64,000 bases of DNA. Origin: Lumbricus terrestris (taxonomy: Eukaryota > Annelida > Clitellata > Crassiclitellata > Lumbricidae). Where the stretch lies: contig OX457047.1 of the NCBI GenBank assembly GCA_949752735.1, positions 6,762,266 through 6,826,265 on the forward strand, in the 5' to 3' direction. Position 1 is the first letter of the stretch, and each line of letters starts with the position of its first letter. Both the position numbers and the translations under genes were made by a program. Shown piece by piece: positions 55,785 through 64,000 of the stretch. The notes beneath the pieces are model-generated. The model ran no database searches. It worked only from the letters and a program-made list of their open reading frames with translations, and was not told the origin of the DNA.

Positions 55785-55945
55785 GTAGTGGGTATGTTCG
55801 TTGCCTTGCAGTCGAAGGGTTGCCGGTTCGAATCCACCTCAAGCCGCCGCGTAGAGACCTAAGGCAAGTCCTTCACTCGCAATTGTTCAGTGTCTGCGCT
55901 GCTGTCGGGAGCACCTCTGATCAGAGAGCTTGAATATATAACATG
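55785..55945 (+). repeat. tRNA-headed SINE with CR1-like tail (family T)
   Basis: Best head of the family: GCAGTGGTGTAGTGGGTATG (A box) and GGTTCGAATCC (perfect B box) 40 nt on. Ends GGGAGCACCTCTGATCAGAG. Confidence 0.85.
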
Positions 55946-56153
55946 TTCAAATATAACAAATGAAAAAGTTTGAGGCTGCACTAGTGGTCAAAGTTCGGTA
56001 AATGACCTTTAGCTGCGGAGCTTGTAGCGATCTGCTCAAGTGTATTGGTCGATTGCTGTTTAAATTCGTCGGTAATTTTTAGCCTATTTTCTACACGATT
56101 TGGATACACAATATAATGATGAAACATTCAACGTATAAAATCCGTCAGCACCC

Positions 56154-56193
56154 TATTAATAGATAAATTATCAATCTTAACAGAGGTGTGTAG
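56154..56193 (-). promoter_or_regulatory. Two-part site (box + TATA)
   Basis: CTACACACCTCTGT and TATTAATA, spacing 28. Confidence 0.55.
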
Positions 56194-56485
56194 TGGACGT
56201 TGATATTTCGCAATGCAATTCCACTCTTTTCCACATTACTGTTCCGAATTCACAGATTGAGAACAAATTTCTGTATTTATTACTAATTTATCATTTATCA
56301 TCACCATTGCAATTGCAATAATTAGTAATAAATAGGAAAAAATTAAGATGTACACATTAAAACAAGGAAACACTTAACGTATTTACAACACGAGGATGAA
56401 TTTAATTTCAGGGATATTTTTTGTCAGTTTATTGTTTTACTCGAACGGACGACAGAGAAGAGTTCTCTCGGCATAAAATTTACCA

Positions 56486-56524
56486 CTGATATAATGCTAT
56501 GATTCTATTAAATGAGGTGTTTAA
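56486..56524 (-). promoter_or_regulatory. Two-part site (box + TATA)
   Basis: TTAAACACCTCATT and TATATCAG, spacing 27. Confidence 0.6.
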
Positions 56525-57194
56525 TAATTTGACAAGTTGTATATGTATAACAATTCCTTTAATTTCAATAAAATCAATGGGTAAAATGATGCAGGTGTAC
56601 AATAATATAATCCACCGTCCGGTGAATATCGCTGAGATTTTTAGTACATGTTTTAAAATAAAATTCTTGGGATAGAGTTCATAAAGTTCTTATTGTCACC
56701 ATTCTCGTGTCTTTTATTCTTCTGTAAGAGAAATACTCAGAATATCTTAGGTTGTAGTAATGCTTCCATGCTAAAGATCATTCTGTGCCACCCTCCACCT
56801 TCTTCCTGGCTCTACAGAATATTCAAATTCATTCCTAGAATGTCTAACCATGTCACGTGACATAAAGGGTCATTGACAACATTTTATCAAGAAGTGTTCT
56901 TGGCGGTAACGGGCATTAGCCCCTGGACATGAAAAATATCCACGCCAAACTAAACAGGAGATCTCTTGGTCACAAAAAATGAACCCAGAAGGGACTGCAA
57001 AGTTCCGCTGGTTAGGGCCACCTATGTACATTGCCTGATCCTATACATGGTTGACAGGTTAACTACGATAACACATGTGTAAGTTCACGGGCACGCGACC
57101 GTAGATGTAGACGCCACTGTTTGATGATCCAATTGATGATCACGTGGTTAAATTGCTGCCACATTTCAAACAGGCGCTCACTACCCAGATCTAG

Positions 57195-57285
57195 GATGGA
57201 TGGATCCAGATTTGACGAGGACCTAAGACAACAGAGGCCGTTTCCCTCGACAGAAATTTGTTTGGAATATTACAGCAATGATTGC
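57195..57285 (-). repeat. Hairpin SINE (family V) with compensatory change
   Basis: The stem reads CGAGGG/TCCTCG instead of CCAGGG/CCCTGG: the second pair has flipped from C-G to G-C and the sixth is G-U. Confidence 0.75.
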
Positions 57286-57472
57286 TCCAAGTATGAGACC
57301 ATTTATTTATTGGGCTGCAACAAGTCGCTCAAAAGTTTTGGACATGGTCTATAGTTTTTAAGAAACGTTAAAATCCCTATTAAAAAGAACGAAAGTGGTA
57401 ATGATAGTGACAATGAATATAATGTTAGTGAGAGCAATGATAGTTACACTTATATTCATTCTATGAATTAAT

Positions 57473-57502
57473 ATTGACACCTTTAAAAATTTACTATATT
57501 TA
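57473..57502 (+). promoter_or_regulatory. Two-part site, short spacing
   Basis: ATTGACACCTTTAA and TATATT, spacing 18, about one helical turn shorter than the norm. Confidence 0.45.
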
Positions 57503-57652
57503 AAGTCAAAGGTTAAGGTTTTATTTCCTATTGAATTGCGACATCTAGTGCCTGTCGCAAACATAGATTTGACGGATGGCCACTCTCACTACACAGTTTG
57601 GGCAAGTTTGTCAAAAATACTTGAAACCTGCGCATGAAATACAAGGATTCGT

Positions 57653-57692
57653 ATAGACACCTCAAAATCACGTTTACATCAATTTATATATA
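57653..57692 (+). promoter_or_regulatory. Two-part site (box + TATA)
   Basis: ATAGACACCTCAAA and TATATATA, spacing 28. Confidence 0.7.
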
Positions 57693-57839
57693 GTTTTGTT
57701 TTCGCGTGTGTTACGTCTTTCCAGTAAATGCCCAATCAGAATGGTTTTATTATCACACATCGATTCATTTCCAAGTTCCAAATAGTTTCAAATAACGCCA
57801 TCGGATATATTTACCTGCACGTATTCGTTTAAACTTCTT

Positions 57840-58085
57840 CATGTTCTCTGCCCCACGGCAGGTTCGAACTTCCGACGGCGCCACTCTTCCCGGTGTTGAG
57901 CCTCTTCTTTCAGTTTCCCATAATTTCAACCAGCATCCAGTCCAGTAGTTTCTGTCTTTGTCTTCCTCTTTTTCTTTTTCCCTCAGTTCTTCCTTCAATG
58001 ATCACTTTCAGAAGGGATTCTCCTCTCAGGATGTGTCCTATCCATTTCTTTTGCCTCATCTTTCTTTTGTGCCATCATCAGTTTA
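57840..58085 (-). pseudogene. RTE-like LINE C-terminal relic
   Basis: The - strand reads RQKKWIGHILRGESLLKVII and EGRTEGKRKRGRQRQKLLDW, the typical C-terminal block. Then a stop. A 40-bp unit (TTTACTTGGGAGTTTTAGAG...) is duplicated at 58080-58165. Confidence 0.75.
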
Positions 58086-58185
58086 CTTGGGAGTTTTAGA
58101 GAGGTGGTTTCCCGTTGCCTTCCCTTTACTTGGGAGTTTTAGAGAGGTGGTTTCCCGTTGCCTTCCCGTTGCCTTCCTCCCTTTA

Positions 58186-58187
<2 letters not shown>

Positions 58188-58220
<33 letters not shown>

Positions 58221-58255
58221 ATATATATATATATACATATATATATATACATTTA
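58188..58255. repeat. (TA)n microsatellite
   Basis: Simple repeat with ATACAT breaks. Confidence 0.9.
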
Positions 58256-58789
58256 TTACATCTAAACCTATAAAATAGAAGTCGTAACAATTTAATGAAC
58301 CAATTTTCTTCTTATCCACCCGACCGATTTTTCTCAATATTAACAAAAATACTTTTTAGCACCCCTGGACGACACTATCGGGCTTCGCGATCCAAAAATC
58401 TTACCTCTTTCCGAGATTGAAAATTTTCATTTTCTACCCAATCCTGACGCTGTGTTTTAGCTGGTACTAATATCTATATACAGTATAAAGACGCCATTTG
58501 CTTTCAACAATATTTTCAAAAGTCATTGAAACCATCGATGATATATTGATGATTGAGACCAGTACATTACATGACGCCATGGCCTATTTTAATATTATAG
58601 CGCGTTATGACGTTAATTAATATCTATACCGTATCGTACAGGTATCGTCTGTATCACTAGCCTATTTAAGACGCAATAAGTTTCGTCGATCGGTTTTCAA
58701 CGAACCAATACATTTTTAACCTCATTTTTCGCCGAGGGCATATCTTTTGACACGCGGTTTCGCAAAAATGCTGAATATACATGTATAGC

Positions 58790-59041
58790 GCAAACATGAA
58801 CGGGTGTGAGCTGGGTTGGACCGAAAACCTAAATGTCACGGGCAACGCTGGGCATTCAAAGTGGTTGGACCAAGTTGGGCACGATGGTAGAAGGCGAGGT
58901 GAGAATGGCGACCAGAGTGGGACCGGATTGGGGCTGATGTGAGGCGAGGTGAGAAGGGCGGCGTTGGAGCGAGGTCTAAAAATGGGCTGGGAACTAAAAA
59001 TCGAAATTTCCCGGCAAACGCCGGGTAGTTCAGCTAGTATT
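58790..59041 (+). mobile_element. CCCGGGCAACGCCGGG-type element, right part
   Basis: Ends TTCCCGGCAAACGCCGGGTA then GTTCAGCTAGTATTATA. GGCGAGGTGAGAAKGGCG repeats twice. The left end may be near 58470 (ATATCTATATACAGTATAAA). Confidence 0.6.
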
Positions 59042-59049
59042 ATATAAAT

Positions 59050-59415
59050 ACCAGTAAATCAATAGGTCAAAATATATGCATTTTGTCTCCTCGGTGTACA
59101 CGGCACACGAAAGGCTAACCACTCGAAACGTCTTCGGATTAAACCGCGGGTCGAAAAAGTGACAACATACTTTATGACTCACGCATAAAATGTAGACATT
59201 CGAAAACAATTCATAAAAAATAAAAATTCTTGAAGCATGAATAAAAAAACAAAGTATGCTTTCATAGCGACTACAACGTGGGTCGATAAAGAGTGTTTCC
59301 ATTGGAGCTACGCAAGTGCAAAATGTAGATTTCTGAATTTATTCAATGACGTATTTGAAGTATGTTTTCGAAATGATAGAAAAGACTTGAATTGATTACC
59401 TTGCCGGGCTGTGGG
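59050..59415. other. No gene seen
   Basis: The - strand frame at 59030-59302 has no recognised motif. Confidence 0.35.
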
Positions 59416-59420
59416 GTGTA

Positions 59421-59464
59421 ATTGACACCGTGTAAACCCGAAGAACCAATGCTATATAAATAAA
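59421..59464 (+). promoter_or_regulatory. Two-part site, variant box
   Basis: ATTGACACCGTGTA and TATATAAATAAA, spacing 28. The box departs after ACACC, but the TATA and spacing are ideal. Confidence 0.55.
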
Positions 59465-59599
59465 GAACACTACTATTATTTGTCAGATAATATCTCAGTA
59501 GTTACCTAGAAAATCTGTGTGGCTGCCTATTATAAAACAACTTTAAAATAATTATATCAACTGACGATAATTATAATTATAAGTGTGAATACGCAACTT

Positions 59600-59680
59600 T
59601 TTATGCCAAACAAATTTTCTCGAGCGAAACGGACTGTTGTCATAAGCCCCCTCAAATTTGGATCCATCCATCTTATCTAT
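59600..59680 (+). repeat. Hairpin SINE (family V), decayed
   Basis: GACTGTTGTCATAAGCCCCC and GGATCCATCCATC remain; the stem is lost. Confidence 0.55.
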
Positions 59681-59916
59681 AATTCGGGCTGACGCATCCA
59701 TAGGATAGAACGTTTGCCAAACTCTTCAAAACAGATGTAATACGAAAGAAAATAAACACTGCTCCTGCTTGCACTATATAACTGACAGTGCAAGTCATCA
59801 GCCTTTCAAGACCGAGGAAAGTGACGCTGACGAATTTCGCAATCACATGATTTCGGTGAAAAATAAAACCGTTTATGTTATTATTCTCTCAGTTTTCCAA
59901 AGTGCGTGCGTTTCTT

Positions 59917-59938
59917 GATTGATTGATTGATTGATTGT
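59917..59938. repeat. (GATT)n
   Basis: Same repeat as the tail at 60418-60458. Confidence 0.85.
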
Positions 59939-60039
59939 ATCTTGCTAAAGTCTCTAACATTGACAACAATTATTTTAAAGTTCATGAAATAAAAAGTGAC
60001 TACATTTTAACAATAGGCCTAAAAAAAGAAGAGATGAGG

Positions 60040-60458
60040 TCTTGTTCTGGCTGGTTTCCTTTCCCGCAGCGCATCTCATTTATGATTGCATCTTTGGTGT
60101 GGCGATGCTCATTTAATTTAGGCTTGCCACCCTCTTATCTGAGTGAGCTTTGCCTCCATCTGTCCACTTGCATAGGCCGCCGAGCACTGCGCTCTGCTGT
60201 CCATGGTGACTTAAAGGTTCCTTTCACTCGCTCTGCAACAATGCAGAGGAGCTTGTTCTCTGTGGTTGGTCCAACAACCTGGAATGGACTTCCCTTGACT
60301 ATGTGACACCTTCCAAGCTGTTCTCAATTTTATAAACTGTTGAAGACTGTTTTTTCGCTTGATCTCGGCCGGGAGCGCCTCTGAGTAGGTACCTTGAATG
60401 GGCGCTATATCAATAACGATTGATTGGTTGATTGATTGATTGATTGATTGATCGATTG
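60040..60458 (+). mobile_element. CR1-like LINE 3' fragment
   Basis: FPFPQRISFMIASLVWRCSF, LHLSTCIGRRALRSAVHGDL and FSVVGPTTWNGLPL. Ends GGGAGCGCCTCTGAGTAGGT, GGGCGCTATATCAATAACG and a (GATT)n tail. Confidence 0.85.
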
Positions 60459-60639
60459 CAGAAAAACAAAAGGCATGCAACTAAGAACCAGAAGCAGAAA
60501 GTGTGGAAATTAATGATCGCCCTGTGTTGAGACAGTCGGCAACATAGTTTTCAAATAATTAATTATATCCGCTTTCGATGGATGAGAGAAGAAAGCGTCA
60601 ATGGCAGTGAGGCAGTTGGAGAGTAGAACGATGTGCACA

Positions 60640-60684
60640 CAGACAGACAAACAGACAGACAAACAGACAGACAGACAAAGACAG
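60640..60684. repeat. (CAGACAGACAAA)n
   Basis: Short tandem repeat, similar to 61250-61322. Confidence 0.9.
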
Positions 60685-60920
60685 GCACTGTGAGATGGAA
60701 GGGATAAGACAGCGATATAAGAAAGCATGGGAAAACTCATATAGCGCCATTGTATTTATCTGGGGACTGCAGAGCGACTGCTGCATAAATTAGCAATTTT
60801 CCAAATTCCATTCATTATCTTTTCTTATCTCTTTTGTCACTTAAATAAGGCAGAAATTATAACGATAAGATAAGTTCGCTCGATGGAACTAGTAACTCAA
60901 AACGCAACATTTTGATGTAT

Positions 60921-60960
60921 GTAAACACCCTTAAAACAGTTGTAACATTGCTACTTATTA
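60921..60960 (+). promoter_or_regulatory. Two-part site (box + TATA)
   Basis: GTAAACACCCTTAA and TACTTATTA, spacing 27. Confidence 0.5.
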
Positions 60961-61064
60961 TTGCTTCTCGATACAAAAAAACGATTGACTCCTGCGCTAC
61001 CTTTGAATCAGTATAACCACGGATTCTAAAATTCTACATTGTATATCCAAGTATGTTATATAAT

Positions 61065-61250
61065 AATATTATAATTTGAATGTTGCTTTTGGAATCAATA
61101 CTGATTATATGATAGCACATTCATTTCAAGCAAGTAATTCATCAATCTGTTATACATGATCCTTTCAGAGAATTTTGAGAGAAAAAATGGAAGCAAAATA
61201 GAGATGGGTCGATAATTATTTATTTTGCGTCTTTCACCTGATTTATACAG
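61065..61250 (-). pseudogene. Non-LTR RT N-terminal fragment
   Basis: YKSGERRKINNYRPISILLP, then SERIMYNRLMNYLLEMNVLS and YNQY match RT blocks 0-2 of CR1/Jockey-type elements (KSG, NYRPIS, E-x-x-MY-x-RL, QYGF). The Gly of QYGF and the rest are lost. Confidence 0.8.
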
Positions 61251-61325
61251 ACAGACAAATAGACAGACAGACAGACAAACAAACAGACAGACAAACAAAC
61301 AGACAGACAGACAAATAGATAAACA
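61250..61325. repeat. (CAGACAGACAAA)n
   Basis: Abuts the start of the RT fragment. Confidence 0.9.
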
Positions 61326-61369
61326 AAACGGATTCATATAGTATAAAAGGTACGTATTAATGGTCGATA

Positions 61370-61410
61370 TTAAACACCTTTATACAATAGTTTTTGTATG
61401 CTATATAAAA
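61370..61410 (+). promoter_or_regulatory. Two-part site (box + TATA)
   Basis: TTAAACACCTTTAT and TATATAAA, spacing 28. Confidence 0.75.
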
Positions 61411-61559
61411 TTACAACTCGCTAATATGTTCACGATCATAACTAACACTTGTGCAGTGAAAACGAGGTCTATAATAATAATCTTTGCTCTCATCATTCAG
61501 TCATGCGATGACGATGTGGCTCTCACATGACTTCTCCAGACTTTATTAATTTTCTGGTC

Positions 61560-61920
61560 ATATACTTATATCCATCTCCTTCAGATCCTCTCTGATGTTG
61601 TCCATCCAGGTCTTGGGTTGTCTTCCTCTGCTTCTCTCTCCTTCTACATGCCCTTGCAGGGCCGCGAGTGGTTGTCTATTTCCCTCTATTCGCTCCTGAA
61701 CATTATTTTCCTGAATTTATCCACTACCGTTTCCTCTGCACCCAGCTCCTCTCTTGCCTTCTCGTTCCTGATTCTTGCCATTCAGCTCCTGCCCCTGATT
61801 CTCCTCAGCCATCCCATTTCAGCCACCATCAATCTTATCTCGTCTTCCCTACGCAGCACCAGCACTCTGAACCGTACAGCAGTACCGCTACCTCCAAAGT
61901 TCCATAGAGTTTCATCTTAG
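61560..61920 (-). pseudogene. RTE-like LINE C-terminal relic
   Basis: The - strand includes LQGHVEGERSRGRQP followed by a TWMDNIRED-like segment, the usual C-terminal pattern. Upstream coding has stops. Confidence 0.55.
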
Positions 61921-61924
61921 TTGT

Positions 61925-62580
61925 GATCGAGATGCTCTTTGTCCTCCACATTTTGTCAAGTGCACCAAATACCGCGCATGCTAGGCCGATCCTTCTCTTC
62001 ATGTCCTCCGTGCATTTCCCATCTTCTGTTGTTAGCCCTCCGCAATATACAAACTTCGTGACCTACAGTAACTCTATATAATTAATCTTAAACGAAATGA
62101 GTAAGTTATTGTGCGACTGATACACAAGCGTGATTACTATGCCTTCTATTCACTTGCATCTTCTGTTAGTTTTTCGTTACAAAACGTTTTATGGCAAACT
62201 ATCAACTAGCAACCATCAATAATAATTATTAGCAATTGTCAGTCACAGCGATCCCTTGTTCCAATCAAGAATTAGCCTAACATGGCAGCTACTTTCTGAA
62301 AGATGTATGACTTGTGCGTTCTGCTGTTTTATAACTAAAAGGTCAACTTTAAAATGGTGTGTTAAATAATCATTTCCCGCATAGAAACCAGAACGCTGCA
62401 CCACTCACGTGTCCGATTCCTTCAACCTATGATGACTGTGTAGATTTTGTTTCGTGACTTTACGTCATTCGACCGATTCCCGGTCTTTGCTATTCATCAC
62501 AACAGCAACATCCAACTTCTTCGTGTTTAGCATCGCTTTCAAACAGACGGTAATTATTATCATCATGGAACCGAAATACA
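61925..62580. other. No gene seen
   Basis: No recognised feature. Confidence 0.35.
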
Positions 62581-62724
62581 AAACTGATTGACAGAACGAT
62601 TGACATAGTGACTGATTGCGATTGATTGATTGGCTGTTTGATTCATGTTTGAACGTCAAGATCACTGGTACATTGCTTTGCTGATTCACTGATTCGTTTT
62701 ATGGCTGGATTACTGACTCACTGA

Positions 62725-62945
62725 CATAATATCTGACACAGATTGACACACTATCTGACACAGATTGACATACTATCTGACACACATTGACATACTATCT
62801 GACACAGATTGACATACTATCTGACACAGATTGACATTCTATCTGACACACATTGACATACTATCTGACACAGATTGACATACTATCTGACACACATTGA
62901 CATACTATCTGACACACATTGACATACTATCTGACTCACAGTAAC
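62725..62945. repeat. 22-bp minisatellite
   Basis: About ten units of CTGACACAGATTGACATACT plus AT. The only regular variant is ACACAGATTG/ACACACATTG. Units are contiguous, with no spacers. Confidence 0.93.
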
Positions 62946-63222
62946 ACTGAACGACTGACTAACTGAACATTTTTGATCACTGATTGACCAACTGGCTGAC
63001 ACATTGTCCGATTGATTCACTGGTTAAATAATTTTTTTAATTCATGGATTGGCTGATTGACCTGTTGACTGGCTGATAGACAAGGAATTTTATCCAGGGT
63101 ATATTGCTTCGAAATATTTAACAAATTGACGATAGTTTTAGTTGCTGGTGACATTACTGTATAATAGTGTTATATTTGCAAGCCATTAATTATTAGTTTT
63201 CACCTTTACGTTGATCCTCCAG

Positions 63223-63262
63223 TTAGACACCTTTAAAACACTTATTACAATGCATAATCATA
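63223..63262 (+). promoter_or_regulatory. Two-part site (box + TATA)
   Basis: TTAGACACCTTTAA and TAATCATA, spacing 28. Confidence 0.65.
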
Positions 63263-63664
63263 TCAAGCCTTTTTAGGACCTTTAGACCGATTTCAACTTT
63301 CAGAACAAAATTATGTTCCTGGCAAGAGTGTAATTATAATATATAATTAAACGAAACCACAATTTTATAACGTATGTGTCCGCGGCTCATATAGATTTGA
63401 GTGACAAAGTTTTAAAGATGTGTAGTAAACGCGCTAGAAAGAATCCGCTGCTATGGAAGTCACTTGAATTAGACCTACTCAATGCTGATGAAAATGAGCG
63501 TCATTCTCTTTTAAAAAAATCACCAACGCTACAAATTTTGTGCAGGTAATCATTCTTTAGATCGTTCTTTAAACAACCGGATTTTTATCACGGTCGTCAA
63601 AGTACCTTACAATTCACATGATCAAGTATTGTACCCGTAACTTATTTATTCGTTTTCAACCATG

Positions 63665-63840
63665 GCTTAAAGTGTGCCTGGACGGTCATGGACGGCGTCC
63701 ATGCACTTATTCTAAAATCTGAACGCCGTCCTGCATCTTATTGGTCAGTACAGCCTGGAAACGAAAGGGGCGTCCAGGCACTCCTTTGGAAGGGCAAGGG
63801 AGCCCAGGCACTTATTTTTTCCACACTTTAGGCACTTTTA
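63665..63840. repeat. Possible small inverted-repeat element
   Basis: AAAGTGTGCCTGGACG near 63670 and inverted forms CGTCCAGGCACT and CCACACTTT near 63770-63830. Ends and target duplication unclear. Confidence 0.35.
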
Positions 63841-63879
63841 AAACTGTATAAAGGTTTATAATGCGGTCGTTCCCAACCT

Positions 63880-63916
63880 AATAAATATGAGTTTCACATG
63901 TCTTGAAGGTGTCTTT
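63880..63916 (-). promoter_or_regulatory. Two-part site (box + TATA)
   Basis: AAAGACACCTTCAA and TATTTATT, spacing 25. Confidence 0.5.
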
Positions 63917-64000
63917 GCCATCCGTGTTTACGAATTCGATTTCTACAGCTATTTGATCTGAAAATGTCCAATTATATCGAAAAGCTCTGACTAGAAAAAC

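Noticed and set aside
55531..55842. Poly-Asp, poly-Met and poly-Ile ORFs
   Set aside because: Translations of the GAT array.
60303..60345. GACACCTTCC followed by TATAAAC at 25 nt
   Set aside because: It lies inside LINE coding sequence and is best explained by that.
62725..62945. CRISPR-like array
   Set aside because: Contiguous 22-bp tandem units without unique spacers, in animal DNA.

Overview
The window is AT-rich, repeat-dense animal DNA. Evidence: CR1/L2-like and RTE-like non-LTR retrotransposons, hAT and piggyBac-like DNA elements with exact target duplications, tRNA-headed SINEs, and long micro- and minisatellites. The style suits a marine invertebrate, perhaps a deuterostome, but I cannot name the organism. 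I find no complete host protein gene. The only host-like coding hints are a candidate terminal exon at 27892-27947 and a weaker one near 45811-45987. 

The main signal is not a gene. About 48 copies of a two-part motif lie on both strands: a box near TTAGACACCTTTAAA, then a TATA-like box. Measured from the A of ACACC to the T of TATA, 39 sites have 27-29 nt and most have exactly 28. Outside the two boxes the sites do not align, except where whole segments are duplicated. Rigid box-to-TATA spacing with unrelated downstream sequence resembles snRNA-type promoters (PSE plus TATA) and, by analogy, nematode 21U-RNA loci. I propose a cluster of many small-RNA transcription units. The product is inferred, not seen. 

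Layout. 1-8 kb: diverged tandem units with convergent site pairs about 115 bp apart, plus a duplicated LINE tail. 8.5-14.5 kb: piggyBac-like elements, two CR1-like LINE copies, a foldback element inside an RTE-like relic. 15-20 kb: a hairpin SINE just behind a site, hAT transposase remnant, a third piggyBac-like element, a 313-codon RT fragment. 20.7-24.8 kb: an element nested several levels deep with a hAT-borne satellite. 25-30 kb: sites all pointing rightward, a small hAT, a second piggyBac-like copy, a LINE ending against a site. 30-36 kb: a 1.5-kb segmental duplication whose second copy holds a hAT (8-bp duplication) and another insertion. 36-43 kb: sites pointing leftward, a LINE within a LINE, a GGTGAT-type minisatellite. 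43.6-44.5 kb: a foldback element with 15-bp repeats in its arms. 46-51 kb: a CA array, GC-rich CCCGGGCAACGCCGGG elements and a TIR element enclosing a site. 51-64 kb: CR1-like LINE fragments, SINEs, satellites and mostly rightward sites. 

Transposons lie on or just beside several two-part sites. This may mean preferred insertion near active promoters, or use of the sites to transcribe transposon sequence.
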